A stretch of DNA of 64,000 nt from Pseudomonadota bacterium (GCA_021783695.1 JAJXTO010000006.1:41087-105086), one strand, 5' to 3'; positions 1 through 10,900 are shown, counted from the first letter of the stretch. The notes: a model not told the origin generated them from the sequence alone. A program made the numbers and translations.

Positions 1-19
1 CGCTGAAGGCGCGCTCGGC

Positions 20-649
20 ATGAAAATCTCCCTGCGCACTTTCGTCTTCATTGATGCCCTGCAGCCGCAGCTGGCATCCTATCTGGCAACGTCCTCGCAA
101 GGCTTTCTGCCGGTGCCCGGCGATGCCTGCCTGTGGGTGGAGGTGGCGCCCGGCATGGCGGTGCACAGCCTGTCGGACACAGCGCTTAAAAAGACCAGTG
201 TGCGCATGGGTGAGCAGGTGGTGGAGCGTTCGTTCGGCTCCATGGAACTGCACTTCAGGAATCAGAGCGAGGTCCTCGCTGCGGGCGAGGCCATTCTCAG
301 TCAGCTCGGCACGCGAGAAGATGCGCGTCTGCGCTGCAAGGTGGCGTGGAACGAAATCATCCGCGCCATCACGCCTGATCACTCCACCCTGATCAACCGA
401 CAGTTCCGCAAGGGCTCCATGCTTCTGCCAGGCAAGAGCATGTTTATCCTGGAAGTGGAGCCCGCGGGCTATATCGTGTATGCCGCCAACGAGGCCGAGA
501 AGGCGGCGCAGGTCACACTTGTGGATGTGCGGCCGTTCGGCACCTTCGGTCGGCTCACCATGATGGGTAATGAAGCCGAGGCTGCCGAGGCGCAGCGCGC
601 GGCGATTGCCGCCATCGAGCGACTGAACCAGTCCGCGACGCATCACTGA
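20..649 (+). CDS. csoS1D: Carboxysome shell protein CsoS1D (tandem BMC-domain pseudohexamer)
   Basis: This is the tandem bacterial-microcompartment shell protein of alpha-carboxysomes, a trimer forming a pseudohexameric tile with a gated pore through which larger metabolites such as RuBP are thought to pass. Recognition rests on close resemblance to remembered CsoS1D sequences over the whole length: [17 protein letters not shown] near the N-terminus, [20 protein letters not shown], then in the second half [32 protein letters not shown] and GTFGRLT. At 209 aa it matches the short proteobacterial form lacking the cyanobacterial N-terminal extension. The reading frame is open to the left edge of the window, so an upstream start cannot be excluded. 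It is the only shell gene here; the rest of the cso locus and RuBisCO presumably lie upstream. Confidence 0.9.
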   Translation: MKISLRTFVFIDALQPQLASYLATSSQGFLPVPGDACLWVEVAPGMAVHSLSDTALKKTSVRMGEQVVERSFGSMELHFRNQSEVLAAGEAILSQLGTREDARLRCKVAWNEIIRAITPDHSTLINRQFRKGSMLLPGKSMFILEVEPAGYIVYAANEAEKAAQVTLVDVRPFGTFGRLTMMGNEAEAAEAQRAAIAAIERLNQSATHH

Positions 650-666
650 ACGGACGCGCACACCTC

Positions 667-1491
667 ATGGATATTGATTCCACCGCCAAGCGACTGTTGT
701 TTTCCACCGTGCGGGTCGACACCGTGCTCGATGACGGCAGCGAAGGCTCGGGTACCGCCTTCGTCGTGCGCCATGCGCATGTCCGAGGCGTGTCGGATTT
801 TGTCGTCACCAACCGCCACTTGGTCGAAGGAGTGCGACGTGGCGGGCTGGTGTTCACGCAAAAGCGCCAGGGCAGACCCGCGTTCGGCCAGCGTTTCCAG
901 CTCAACATCGATGAATTTCCCGCAGCATGGCATCTTCATCCAGATGCCGAGGTCGATCTGGCCCTCGTGCCGCTGGCGCCGCTGCAGCAGGCTGCGCAAC
1001 AGCAGGGCGTGGAACTCTATGTCGAGCCGATCGACAGTCGCCTCATCCCCGACGCGGCCACTTGGCAGCAGTTTGACGCGCTTGAAGATGTTTTGTTCGT
1101 CGGCTATCCCAGCGGGGTGTGGGATCAGGTCAACCTCATGCCCATCCTGCGGCGCGGCACCACGGCCACGCCGGCCGCGCTGGATTTCGAAGGGCACCGC
1201 CAGTTCCTCATCGACGCAGCGGTCTATCCCGGTTCCAGCGGCAGCCCGGTGTTCATCGAACGCCGTGGCGGACAGATTTCCCGGCGCGAGGCCACGCGCG
1301 ACCTGTTGTTTGCCGGCGTGGTGGCCGCGGTGTTCTTCCGAGAGGAGGCGCACCACATTGTTCCCGCTCCCGTCCCTGCAAACAACCGTAGTATGGCACT
1401 GGGTTCGGAGATGATCGATCTTGGGCTGATCATCAAATCCGATAAAGTCTTCGAACTCATTCACTCCTACCTGCAACGCTGGGTAGGCTGA
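667..1491 (+). CDS. Trypsin-fold serine peptidase encoded beside csoS1D
   Basis: A 274-aa protein with a chymotrypsin/trypsin-like triad. His51 lies in VVTNRHLV, Asp97 in HPDAEVDLALV and Ser191 in YPGSSGSPVF, with the usual order and spacing. GSGTAFVV (about residues 27-34) resembles the start of the first beta-barrel. No signal peptide or membrane segment is visible, so the protein should be cytoplasmic, unlike DegP/HtrA enzymes, and no PDZ domain follows the catalytic domain. It begins 17 bases after csoS1D in the same direction, so cotranscription is likely. Its substrate is unknown; maturation or turnover of a carboxysome or RuBisCO-related protein is speculation from position only. The ribosome-binding site is weak. 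Confidence 0.8.
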   Translation: MDIDSTAKRLLFSTVRVDTVLDDGSEGSGTAFVVRHAHVRGVSDFVVTNRHLVEGVRRGGLVFTQKRQGRPAFGQRFQLNIDEFPAAWHLHPDAEVDLALVPLAPLQQAAQQQGVELYVEPIDSRLIPDAATWQQFDALEDVLFVGYPSGVWDQVNLMPILRRGTTATPAALDFEGHRQFLIDAAVYPGSSGSPVFIERRGGQISRREATRDLLFAGVVAAVFFREEAHHIVPAPVPANNRSMALGSEMIDLGLIIKSDKVFELIHSYLQRWVG

Positions 1492-1523
1492 TCCTAGGTA
1501 ACGCGATCAGCCAGCACCGCATC

Positions 1524-1850
1524 ATGCACGATCGAAACGAGTTCACCATGCAAGACAAACCGCTCTATCCCGGCTATCACGCTGACGCGCATGGCATCAC
1601 CCAACTTGGGCGGGTTGTTCTCGACGCCTGGGTATTTGGCATGCTGCCCGAGACGGAAGACTGCAAGGGGTGGGATTTGCAGCGCATGCAAGGCCTGATG
1701 CAAAGAGTAGAGGCGCAGTGGGATCAGTACGGCAATCTGCCCAGCCGCCTTCCGGCCGAGTTGGCTGAGCGCCATCGCGTTCTGTATGACCGCGCGATGC
1801 AGAGAGCGCAGGACAAGGGCTGGAACGCCGAACTGGATGACGACGACTGA
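1524..1850 (+). CDS. Small acidic hypothetical protein downstream of the carboxysome-linked peptidase
   Basis: I do not recognise a characterised family. The 108-aa product has a conserved-looking core (LYPGYHADAHGITQLGRVVLDAWVF is split by no gap, then GMLPETEDCKGWD) and ends in a run of aspartates. It lacks a signal peptide and membrane segments and is predicted soluble and largely helical. A second ATG at 1548 has a slightly better purine-rich upstream sequence and would give a 100-aa protein; I kept the longer form. It starts 32 bases after the peptidase, suggesting one transcript with csoS1D. A role in carbon fixation is an inference from its place only. Confidence 0.6.
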   Translation: MHDRNEFTMQDKPLYPGYHADAHGITQLGRVVLDAWVFGMLPETEDCKGWDLQRMQGLMQRVEAQWDQYGNLPSRLPAELAERHRVLYDRAMQRAQDKGWNAELDDDD

Positions 1851-1910
1851 TCTGGTGGGGCGGCCCGCCCGTAACATGCATGCTTCGCTTCAGCTGTTGC
1901 ACAGTCCCTC

Positions 1911-2855
1911 ATGACCGCACTTGATTCGCTGGCTACTTCCACCGTGATTGTGGTGGATACCGCTGATTTGGATCTGCTGTCACGCTGGCATGCGCGAGAT
2001 GCCACGACCAATCCCAGTCTGATTCGCAAGGCAGCCGCCGATCCGCGCTATGCCAGACTCGTCGCGGCGGCCGTGCGCGGTTCTGCTGATGTGAACGACC
2101 GCCTGGACGACTTGCTCGTGGCATTCGGGCTGGAGATCCTCCAGCGTCTGCCCGGTCGGGTGTCCACCGAGGTCGACGCCCGACTGTCGCACGATACTGA
2201 AGGCACCGTGCGGCGTGCCCGCGCGCTGTCGGCGCGCTACGCCGCTGTCGGCGTGCCACAAGAACGCGTGCTCATCAAGATCGCTGCGACCTGGGAAGGC
2301 ATCGTCGCGGCACGCTCGCTCGAAGATGAGGGCATCCAATGCAATCTCACTCTGTTGTTCAGTCTCGCCCAAGCGCAAGCTTGCGCTGCTGCTGGCGTGC
2401 AGTTGATTTCCCCATTTGTGGGGCGCATCACTGACTGGTATCGCTCCCAGGATGGTGCGGCATGGGACGCTGGGGCGCACCGCGGTGCCAACGATCCGGG
2501 GGTGCAGGCGGTGGCGCGGATCTGGCGGTATTACAAACAGCAAGGCGTGCCGACGGAGGTGATGGGTGCGAGTTTCCGCGACATGGACCAGATCGCTGCG
2601 CTCGCGGGTTGCGATCTTCTCACCATTCCGCCTACTCTCCTCGACGCCTTGGCGGCAAGCGGCCAGGCCATGCCGCAGCAGCTCGACGCGGCCCGCTGCG
2701 GACCCGTCGCTGACGCATCGCCGCCCGTGCTGTGTCAGGAGTGCTTCGCGCGGGACATGAGTGAAAACCGCATGGCCACAGAAAAACTGCAGGAAGGCGT
2801 GCGTCTGTTCAGTGCAGATACGCAAGCTGTTCTGCTGCAGCTGGCCCAGGCTTGA
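1911..2855 (+). CDS. tal: Transaldolase, class I (TalB type)
   Basis: Transfers a dihydroxyacetone unit between sugar phosphates (sedoheptulose 7-phosphate plus glyceraldehyde 3-phosphate to erythrose 4-phosphate plus fructose 6-phosphate). At 314 aa it has the length of the TalB subfamily. Visible motifs are VVDTADL near the N-terminus (Asp16), the DATTNPSL signature at residues 30-37, and RVLIKIAATWEG with the Schiff-base Lys123. SPFVGRITDWY and the C-terminal FARDMSENRMATEKL-type helix are also typical. It lies between the carboxysome-linked genes and the cbb operon. Transaldolase is not needed by the Calvin cycle, so it may serve the oxidative or non-oxidative pentose phosphate route in mixotrophic growth. 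No clear ribosome-binding site was seen. Confidence 0.93.
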   Translation: MTALDSLATSTVIVVDTADLDLLSRWHARDATTNPSLIRKAAADPRYARLVAAAVRGSADVNDRLDDLLVAFGLEILQRLPGRVSTEVDARLSHDTEGTVRRARALSARYAAVGVPQERVLIKIAATWEGIVAARSLEDEGIQCNLTLLFSLAQAQACAAAGVQLISPFVGRITDWYRSQDGAAWDAGAHRGANDPGVQAVARIWRYYKQQGVPTEVMGASFRDMDQIAALAGCDLLTIPPTLLDALAASGQAMPQQLDAARCGPVADASPPVLCQECFARDMSENRMATEKLQEGVRLFSADTQAVLLQLAQA

Positions 2856-2883
2856 CGCATTTCTGCTTCCCCAAATCACATCC

Positions 2884-3597
2884 ATGCCATTTCGTTTTTT
2901 CATTCCGCCTTCCGAGGCGGCGCTGGCGGCTGGGCCTGTTCCCATGCCCGCAGCGACGGCGCGGCATGTCAAGGTGCTGCGGCTGACGATGGGGGAGGTG
3001 GTGCGCGTGTTTGACGGCGTCGGCGGAGAGTGGGAAGGAGAGGTGCTCGACGGCCGGACTTTTCTGCTCCATCGGCATCATGCAATCGAGCGCGAGGCCG
3101 ACGTACGTGTCATGCTTGCAGTTGGCATGCCAGCCAACGAACGCATGGATGCCCTGGTGGAAAAGGCGGTGGAACTGGGTGTGGCTCGCATTCAACCTCT
3201 CCTGAGTCGGCGCAGCGTGCTGCGACTGCACGGTGAGCGCGCCGAGCGCCGGGTGGCGCATTGGCAGGGTGTTGCCATTGCCGCCTGCGAGCAGTGCGGC
3301 CGTAACCGTGTTCCGGTGATCGCGCCTGTGGCCACGTTGCAGGAGTGGCTGAGGCAGATGGAGGGCGACTGTGCCGGGGGGCACCGCTGTCTTCTGAGTC
3401 CAACCGCAACGGCGCCGCTCCAACCTTTTGTGCAGGGCGACGTTGTGTGGATGGTTTCCGGCCCGGAAGGCGGCCTGGACGAAGAGGAAATCACAATGCT
3501 GATGCGCGCCCGCTTTCGCCCCGTCAGCCTGGGGCCGAGAGTGCTCCGGGCAGATACTGCGCCGCTAGCCGCGTTGGTGCGGGCTGGAGTGGGCTGA
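2884..3597 (+). CDS. rsmE: 16S rRNA (uracil-1498-N3)-methyltransferase RsmE
   Basis: SPOUT-class methyltransferase that methylates U1498 of 16S rRNA in the assembled 30S subunit. The 237-aa protein begins MPFRFFIPP, has the PUA-like N-terminal part with ARHVKVLRL, and then the knotted domain: EKAVELGVARIQPLLSRRSV, AIAACEQCGR, MVSGPEGGLDEEE and the C-terminal LGPRVLRADTAPLAAL. The frame is open 123 bases further upstream into the transaldolase gene, but homologues start at this ATG. Its last 33 bases overlap the 3' end of cbbR on the other strand. Confidence 0.92.
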   Translation: MPFRFFIPPSEAALAAGPVPMPAATARHVKVLRLTMGEVVRVFDGVGGEWEGEVLDGRTFLLHRHHAIEREADVRVMLAVGMPANERMDALVEKAVELGVARIQPLLSRRSVLRLHGERAERRVAHWQGVAIAACEQCGRNRVPVIAPVATLQEWLRQMEGDCAGGHRCLLSPTATAPLQPFVQGDVVWMVSGPEGGLDEEEITMLMRARFRPVSLGPRVLRADTAPLAALVRAGVG

Positions 3598-4569
3598 ACC
3601 GGCAGTGTCCAGGAGCGTGATAGGCCCATGTTCTTTCCCTTGCGGCCAGATGTCATTGCCAAAGGTTTCTGCAAGAAAAGATTCGCCATGTTCCAGGATG
3701 AAATAGCGAAACGTCTCCGCGCCAGGAGACAACAGCTTGGCTAGGCTATTGACTGCATACCAGCGCCGCAGCAAGGGCATACCCTCAATCGACGGCACGG
3801 AAAGCAGTCCGCTGCTCAACTCTAGATTGATGGTGTGCAACGAAAGAAAACTGATGCCCATATTGGCCATGACTGCCTGTTTGATGGTTTCGTTGCTCTG
3901 CATTTCGGTGAACATCGGCAACTCCATCTGATGTTGATGCAAATATTCTTCAAATGTTGCGCGCGTACCGGATCCCGGCTCGCGGATGATGAAATTGAAC
4001 TGGGTCAGCAGTGAAGCTGCATGTGGCCCGCCTGTTGCCAAGGGGTGGTGCGGCGGTGCGATGATCCCCATCGGGTGCGCGGCGAAGGGCTCGGCGCGCG
4101 TGGCCATATCGCGGGGCGGGCGGCCCATGATCGCAAGGTCCAGCTCGCTGTTCTGGAGTTGATTGACCAACTGTTCGCGGTTGCCAACCGAAAGACGCAA
4201 TTCCACATGGGGATATTCCGCGTGGAAGCGCGCCAGCAGCCGCGGTACGAAATACTGGGCCGTACTCACCATGCCGATGGTCAGCCTCCCTGCCTTGATG
4301 CCTCGCAGGCGAGCCATGGCATCTTCGGCGTCCTTCAATGTAGCCAACACCTTGCGCGCATAGACCACGAGATACTCACCCGTGAGGGTCAGGCTGACGG
4401 ATTTGCCCTGACGCTCGAACAAAGGAAGTCCAACCTGCGACTCGAGTTCGCGAATCTGCATGGAGACTGCGGGAGGCGTGAGGTGCATTTCTTTGGCGGC
4501 CTTACCGAAATGCAGATGGCGCGCTGCGGCGCTGAAGACCCGGAGTTGACGGAGGGTGGCATTTTTCAT
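3565..4569 (-). CDS. cbbR: LysR-type Calvin cycle regulator CbbR
   Basis: LysR-family activator of cbb operons, binding the cbb promoter and responding to metabolites such as RuBP or NADPH in other bacteria. The N-terminal winged helix-turn-helix covers about residues 1-62 (FGKAAKEMHLTPPAVSMQ), followed by the substrate-binding domain with typical CbbR stretches (GRLTIGMVSTAQYFVP, ELDLAIMGRPP, NFIIREPGSGTR). Start chosen at the ATG at 4569, preceded by AGGA seven bases upstream; a TTG eight codons earlier is less likely. The 334-aa length is slightly longer than usual because of a C-terminal tail that overlaps rsmE tail-to-tail. It is divergent from cbbF, the classical arrangement for autoregulated LysR genes. 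Confidence 0.93.
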   Translation of the reverse strand: MKNATLRQLRVFSAAARHLHFGKAAKEMHLTPPAVSMQIRELESQVGLPLFERQGKSVSLTLTGEYLVVYARKVLATLKDAEDAMARLRGIKAGRLTIGMVSTAQYFVPRLLARFHAEYPHVELRLSVGNREQLVNQLQNSELDLAIMGRPPRDMATRAEPFAAHPMGIIAPPHHPLATGGPHAASLLTQFNFIIREPGSGTRATFEEYLHQHQMELPMFTEMQSNETIKQAVMANMGISFLSLHTINLELSSGLLSVPSIEGMPLLRRWYAVNSLAKLLSPGAETFRYFILEHGESFLAETFGNDIWPQGKEHGPITLLDTAGSAHSSPHQRG

Positions 4570-4578
4570 CAATTTTCC

Positions 4579-4592
4579 TGATCTCGAGATCA
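4579..4592. promoter_or_regulatory. 14-bp perfect palindrome just upstream of cbbR
   Basis: TGATCTCGAGATCA is fully self-complementary and ends ten bases before the cbbR start codon. This position suits an operator or an autorepression site, but the binding factor is unknown. Confidence 0.45.
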
Positions 4593-4600
4593 ATAAATCG

Positions 4601-4613
4601 TGAATTTACCTTA
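4601..4613. promoter_or_regulatory. Candidate CbbR box (TNA-N7-TNA)
   Basis: TGA ATTTACC TTA matches the TNA-N7-TNA pattern described for CbbR recognition half-sites, and it sits in the AT-rich part of the cbbR-cbbF region. The motif is short and degenerate, so the match alone is modest evidence; location next to cbbR strengthens it. Confidence 0.45.
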
Positions 4614-4783
4614 ATTCGGAATGCCGCTTAAATTAGCAACATGCGATATAGGTCTGTGGCAAAAATGCCGCACTGCTATTGTCATTCGCACCGTTTGTGA
4701 ACGGGCTCCGAAGTTCATCTTCAGGAGCTTTTACCGCAGCCAATGAAGTCTGTTCATGCGAGTCTCCGTTTTGGGGCTGCGGG

Positions 4784-4837
4784 CTTTTTGAAGTAACTTG
4801 GCGCCAGCATGCTGGCGCGGCAGGTTGCTTCAAAAAG
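4784..4837. repeat. 54-nt near-perfect inverted repeat in the cbbF leader region
   Basis: The outer arms CTTTTTGAAGTAACTTG (4784-4800) and the complementary stretch ending at 4837 pair over 17 positions; the two mismatches would be G-U pairs in RNA. They enclose a perfect 18-bp palindrome, GCGCCAGCATGCTGGCGC (4801-4818), leaving a 2-base bulge. No U-tract follows on either side, so it does not look like an ordinary intrinsic terminator. It ends 87 bases before the cbbF start. Confidence 0.8.
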
Positions 4838-4924
4838 TCATCGGGCCTCGCGCCAGCAAATCGTCCTGCGCAGAGTGGCAGGGCAATTTGCTGACCGAGG
4901 CCTATAACCATTGGGAGCCACATC

Positions 4925-6004
4925 ATGCAGTCCGGTCGCACCACAGTCTCAAAATTCCTCATCGAGCAATTGCACGGCACGGACGATCAGGCCGATCTGG
5001 CCGCGTTGCTGGTGGACGTGACCGCCGCGGTCAAGGCCATCTCCGCGATGACCTCCAAGGGGGCGCTCGGCGGTTTCCTCGGCGCGCTCGACACGCAGAA
5101 CGTGCAGGGCGAAGTGCAGAAAAAACTCGATGTGCTCTCCAATGACGCCATGATTCAGGCGTGCGAGTGGGGCGGACTGGTCGCCGGCATGGCGTCCGAA
5201 GAGATGGATGACCCCTATGAGCTGCCCAAAGAATTCGAGCGCGGCCCCTACATGCTCATCTTCGATCCGCTCGACGGGTCGAGCAACACCGACGTCAACG
5301 TCTCCGTCGGCACCATTTTCTCCGTGCTGCGCCACACCAAGATCGGTGACCCCACCGTGGCCGATTACCTGCGTCCGGGCGTCGAGCAGGTCGCTGCCGG
5401 TTATGCCATCTACGGCCCGGCCACCATGCTGGTGCTCACCGTGGGCAAGGGCACGCACGGCTTCACCCTCGACCGTGAGATCGGCAACTTCATCCTCACC
5501 CATCCCAATCTGCAGATTCCGGCGGAAACCAGCGAATTCGCCATCAACACCAGTAACGAGCGTTTCTGGGAGCCGCCCATTCAGCGTTATGTTGCCGAGT
5601 GCAAGGCTGGCAAGACCGGAGTGCGCGGCCGCGATTTCAATACCCGCTGGATCGCGTCGATGGTGGCCGATGTGCACCGCATCCTGATGCGCGGCGGTAT
5701 TTTCATGTACCCCAAGGACACCAAGGATCCGAGCAAGCCGGGCCGCCTGCGCCTGATGTACGAAGCCAATCCGATCGGCATGATCATCGAGCAGGCGGGC
5801 GGCGCGGCGTCCACCGGACGTGGGCGTATTCTTGAGGTGCAGCCCACCTCGCTGCATCAGCGCGTGCCGGTGATGCTGGGCTCCAAGAACGAGATCGAGC
5901 GTCTGGAGCGCTACCACGCCGAATACGACCGGGGCGAAGACAAGGCCTTTGAATCCCCGCTGTTCAAAGAGCGTTCGCTGTACCGCGACGAAGCCCGCAG
6001 CTGA
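4925..6004 (+). CDS. cbbF: Fructose-1,6-bisphosphatase class I
   Basis: Hydrolyses fructose 1,6-bisphosphate (and in the Calvin cycle often sedoheptulose 1,7-bisphosphate) to the monophosphate. The 359-aa sequence shows the class I hallmarks: [18 protein letters not shown], the metal-binding [17 protein letters not shown] at about residues 113-129 with Asp114 and Asp117, [14 protein letters not shown] and the C-terminal [18 protein letters not shown]. It starts after a GGGAG ribosome-binding site and is the first gene of the cbb operon, divergent from cbbR, which should control it. A 162-base gap without a recognisable gene separates it from cbbP. Confidence 0.95.
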   Translation: MQSGRTTVSKFLIEQLHGTDDQADLAALLVDVTAAVKAISAMTSKGALGGFLGALDTQNVQGEVQKKLDVLSNDAMIQACEWGGLVAGMASEEMDDPYELPKEFERGPYMLIFDPLDGSSNTDVNVSVGTIFSVLRHTKIGDPTVADYLRPGVEQVAAGYAIYGPATMLVLTVGKGTHGFTLDREIGNFILTHPNLQIPAETSEFAINTSNERFWEPPIQRYVAECKAGKTGVRGRDFNTRWIASMVADVHRILMRGGIFMYPKDTKDPSKPGRLRLMYEANPIGMIIEQAGGAASTGRGRILEVQPTSLHQRVPVMLGSKNEIERLERYHAEYDRGEDKAFESPLFKERSLYRDEARS

Positions 6005-6166
6005 TGTCCGTCGTCGCCGCGACGGCTCGCGTGCTTGGCCACATGCTCAAGCAGCGCGGACCTGGCGGCGGCAATTGTGATTCGCGCCAGATCAACCCTG
6101 GCGGCTGTCCGCGCAAGATGGGCGCCGCATGAATTGATTTCCTTGTATTGAAAAGAGGCTCGCACC

Positions 6167-7042
6167 ATGTCTGTCAAACATCCCATCATTGCCATCACCG
6201 GGTCGTCGGGCGCCGGCACCACCACGGTGATGCGCAGCTTCCAGCACATCTTCCGCCGTGAGAACCTCGCCGCGCAGATCGTCGAAGGCGATTCCTTCCA
6301 TCGTTACAACCGGATGGAAATGCGCGAGGAAATGAAAAAGCAGGAAGCTGCAGGCAACCGCCACTTCAGCCACTTTGGCCCTGGCGCCAATCTGCTGGGC
6401 GAACTGGAGAATGTGTTCAAGACCTATGGCGAGACCGGTGGCGGCAAGGTGCGCAAGTACATCCATGATGCGGGCGAGGCCGCCGAATTCGGCGTCGAAC
6501 CCGGCAACTTCACCGAATGGAAAGACATCAAGCCGGGTTCCGATCTGATGTTTTATGAAGGTCTGCACGGCGGCTATGCCGCTGGCGACATCGATGTGGC
6601 CAAGCAGGTCGACCTGCTGGTCGGCGTGGTGCCCATCATCAACCTGGAGTGGATCCAGAAGCTGCACCGTGACCAGATCCAGCGCGGCTATTCGCAGGAA
6701 GCGGTGATGGACACCATCCTGCGCCGCATGCCAGATTATGTTCATCACATCACGCCGCAGTTCTCGCGCACCCACGTCAACTTCCAGCGCGTGCCCACGG
6801 TGGACACCTCCAATCCCTTCATCGCCAAGGACATCCCCACGCTCGACGAGAGCATGGTGGTCATCCGCTTCGCGAACCCCAAGGGCATCGACTTTCCCTA
6901 CCTGCTGTCCATGCTCCACGACTCGTGGATGAGCCGCCCCAACACCCTGGTGGTGCCTGGCGGCAAGATGGGCATTGCCATGCAACTCATTTTCACCCCC
7001 ATGATCCTGCGCTTGATGGATCTCAAGCGCCGCGCCGGCTAA
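6167..7042 (+). CDS. cbbP: Phosphoribulokinase, proteobacterial type
   Basis: Phosphorylates ribulose 5-phosphate with ATP to RuBP, the RuBisCO substrate; a step nearly unique to the Calvin cycle. The 291-aa length is that of the octameric, NADH-activated proteobacterial enzyme, not the plant/cyanobacterial form. The P-loop GSSGAGTTT lies at residues 12-20, the catalytic Asp42 in [11 protein letters not shown], and FYEGLHGGY and [15 protein letters not shown] follow as expected. Start is supported by AGAGG upstream. It is second in the operon, 16 bases before cbbT. Confidence 0.97.
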   Translation: MSVKHPIIAITGSSGAGTTTVMRSFQHIFRRENLAAQIVEGDSFHRYNRMEMREEMKKQEAAGNRHFSHFGPGANLLGELENVFKTYGETGGGKVRKYIHDAGEAAEFGVEPGNFTEWKDIKPGSDLMFYEGLHGGYAAGDIDVAKQVDLLVGVVPIINLEWIQKLHRDQIQRGYSQEAVMDTILRRMPDYVHHITPQFSRTHVNFQRVPTVDTSNPFIAKDIPTLDESMVVIRFANPKGIDFPYLLSMLHDSWMSRPNTLVVPGGKMGIAMQLIFTPMILRLMDLKRRAG

Positions 7043-7058
7043 ACCTGGGATACGCACC

Positions 7059-9086
7059 ATGACCACTCTGCAACTCGACACCCAACAACGCCGCCGCCTG
7101 GCCAACGCCATCCGCTTCCTCGCCATCGACGGTGTGCAGGCAGCCAACTCCGGCCACCCCGGCGCCCCGATGGGCATGGCCGACATCGCCGAAGTGCTGT
7201 GGCGCAATCACATGCACCACAACCCGGCCAACCCGCACTGGGCCAACCGCGACCGCTTCGTGCTGTCCAACGGCCACGGCTCGATGCTGATTTACGCCCT
7301 GCTGCACCTCACCGGCTACGACCTGCCAATCGAGGAAATCAAGCGTTTCCGCCAGTTGCACAGCAAAACCCCGGGTCACCCCGAGGTGGGCTACACCCCC
7401 GGCGTGGAAACCACCACCGGCCCGCTGGGACAGGGCATCGCCAACGGCGTGGGCATGGCGCTGGCCGAAAAATTGCTGGCCGCGCAGTTCAACCAGCCGG
7501 GCCATGCCATCGTCGATCACCACACCTATGTGTTCCTCGGTGACGGCTGTCTGATGGAGGGCATCAGCCACGAGGTCTGCTCGCTGGCCGGCACGCTGGG
7601 GCTGAACAAGCTCATCGCGTATTACGACGACAACGGCATTTCCATCGACGGCCACGTCGAGCACTGGTTCTCCGACAACACCGCGCAGCGCTTCCAGGCC
7701 TATGGCTGGAACGTCATCGGCCCCATCGACGGCCATGACGCCGTTGCCGTGGAAAAGGCCACGTCCGAAGCGAAGATGAGTGACAAGCCCACCCTCATCA
7801 TCTGCCGCACCACCATCGGCTGGGGTTCGCCCAACAAGGCCGGTACGCACGATGTGCACGGCGCCGCACTTGGCCAGGCCGAAGCCGACGCCACCCGCAA
7901 GGCGCTGGGCTGGGACTACGGTCCGTTCGAAATCCCCGCCGACATCTACCAGGCCTGGGACGCGAAGTTCCACGGCGCCAAGCTCGAGGCCGACTGGAAC
8001 GCGCGTTTTGCCGCCTACGAAAAGGCGCACCCCGCACTCGCCGCCGAGTTCAAGCGCCGCATGGTGGGCGATCTGCCCGCCGACTGGGGACAGACCGTGC
8101 AGACCCTGTACGCCAAGGCCCGCGAAGTCACCGCAGCCACCGCCACCCGCAAGTCCTCGCAGATCGCGCTGGAAACCCTGGTGCCTGCGCTGCCTGGCCT
8201 GTTCGGCGGCTCGGCCGACCTCACCGGTTCCAACCTCACCGCCGTGAAAGCCTCGCATTCGTTCGAGAAGGCCGCGCCGGGCACGGCGTTCAACTACCTG
8301 TCGTACGGCGTGCGTGAGTTCGGCATGGTGGCCATGATGAACGGCATGGCGCTGCACGGCGGCTTCCTGCCCTATGGCGGCACCTTCCTGATGTTCTCCG
8401 ACTACTCGCGCAACGGCGTGCGCATGAGCGCGCTGATGAAGCAGCGTGTCATCCACGTGTTCTCGCACGACTCCATCGGTTTGGGCGAAGACGGCCCGAC
8501 CCACCAGCCGATCGAGCAGCCGTCCAGTCTGCGCCTCATCCCCAACCTGGACGTGTGGCGTCCGGCCGACGTGCTCGAAACCGCCGTGGCCTGGAAGCAT
8601 GCCATCGAGCGCAAGCACGGGCCCAGCGCGCTGTTGCTGTCGCGCCAGAATCTGGTCTCGAGCCAGCATCCGGAAGACGCCGAGCGCTTGATCTCCCGTG
8701 GCGGCTATGTGCTGTCCGACGCCGCGGGCGGCAGGCCGCAGATCGTGCTGATCGCCACCGGCTCCGAAGTGGAAATCGCCCTGAAGGCGCAGGCGCAACT
8801 GCAGGAGGGTGGCGTCGCCACGCGCGTGGTCTCCATGCCGTGCACCAACGCATTCGACCGGCAGGACCCCGCTTACCGCAATGCGGTGCTGCCCACGGGT
8901 GTGCCGCGCGTGGCCATCGAAGCGGCGCACCCCGACTTCTGGCACAAGTACGTCGGCCTGAATGGCGGCATCGTCGGCATCGCCACTTTTGGCGAATCCG
9001 CGCCCGCGCCGCAGCTCTACCAGCACTTCAAGGTGACTGCGGAGCATGCGGTGGCCGTGGCCAAGTCCGTGCTGCAGGCAGCCTGA
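7059..9086 (+). CDS. cbbT: Transketolase
   Basis: Thiamine-diphosphate enzyme moving two-carbon ketol units, regenerating xylulose 5-phosphate and ribose 5-phosphate in the Calvin cycle. At 675 aa it is full length. Landmarks include [11 protein letters not shown] at about 29-39, the ThDP/metal motif [12 protein letters not shown] starting at 161, the pyrimidine-domain [14 protein letters not shown] with the catalytic Glu, and [13 protein letters not shown]. The C-terminal domain is complete. A GGGA sequence upstream serves as weak ribosome-binding site. It is followed after 10 bases by cbbZ in the order known from Cupriavidus. Confidence 0.96.
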   Translation: MTTLQLDTQQRRRLANAIRFLAIDGVQAANSGHPGAPMGMADIAEVLWRNHMHHNPANPHWANRDRFVLSNGHGSMLIYALLHLTGYDLPIEEIKRFRQLHSKTPGHPEVGYTPGVETTTGPLGQGIANGVGMALAEKLLAAQFNQPGHAIVDHHTYVFLGDGCLMEGISHEVCSLAGTLGLNKLIAYYDDNGISIDGHVEHWFSDNTAQRFQAYGWNVIGPIDGHDAVAVEKATSEAKMSDKPTLIICRTTIGWGSPNKAGTHDVHGAALGQAEADATRKALGWDYGPFEIPADIYQAWDAKFHGAKLEADWNARFAAYEKAHPALAAEFKRRMVGDLPADWGQTVQTLYAKAREVTAATATRKSSQIALETLVPALPGLFGGSADLTGSNLTAVKASHSFEKAAPGTAFNYLSYGVREFGMVAMMNGMALHGGFLPYGGTFLMFSDYSRNGVRMSALMKQRVIHVFSHDSIGLGEDGPTHQPIEQPSSLRLIPNLDVWRPADVLETAVAWKHAIERKHGPSALLLSRQNLVSSQHPEDAERLISRGGYVLSDAAGGRPQIVLIATGSEVEIALKAQAQLQEGGVATRVVSMPCTNAFDRQDPAYRNAVLPTGVPRVAIEAAHPDFWHKYVGLNGGIVGIATFGESAPAPQLYQHFKVTAEHAVAVAKSVLQAA

Positions 9087-9096
9087 GCGTCCCGGA

Positions 9097-10900
<1,804 letters not shown>

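Larger units (their letters stand above)
4570..4924. promoter_or_regulatory. cbbR-cbbF divergent intergenic control region
   Basis: A 355-base non-coding stretch between divergent cbbR and cbbF, AT-richer near cbbR. It holds a perfect palindrome, a LysR-type box and a large hairpin (separate entries). No single sigma-70 promoter stood out clearly enough to place. A GGGAG ribosome-binding site precedes cbbF at about 4914-4918. Confidence 0.75.

Noticed and set aside
9046..9096. N-terminal extension of cbbZ from an ATG inside cbbT
   Set aside because: The extra residues overlap cbbT coding sequence and do not resemble the family; ATG 9097 fits.
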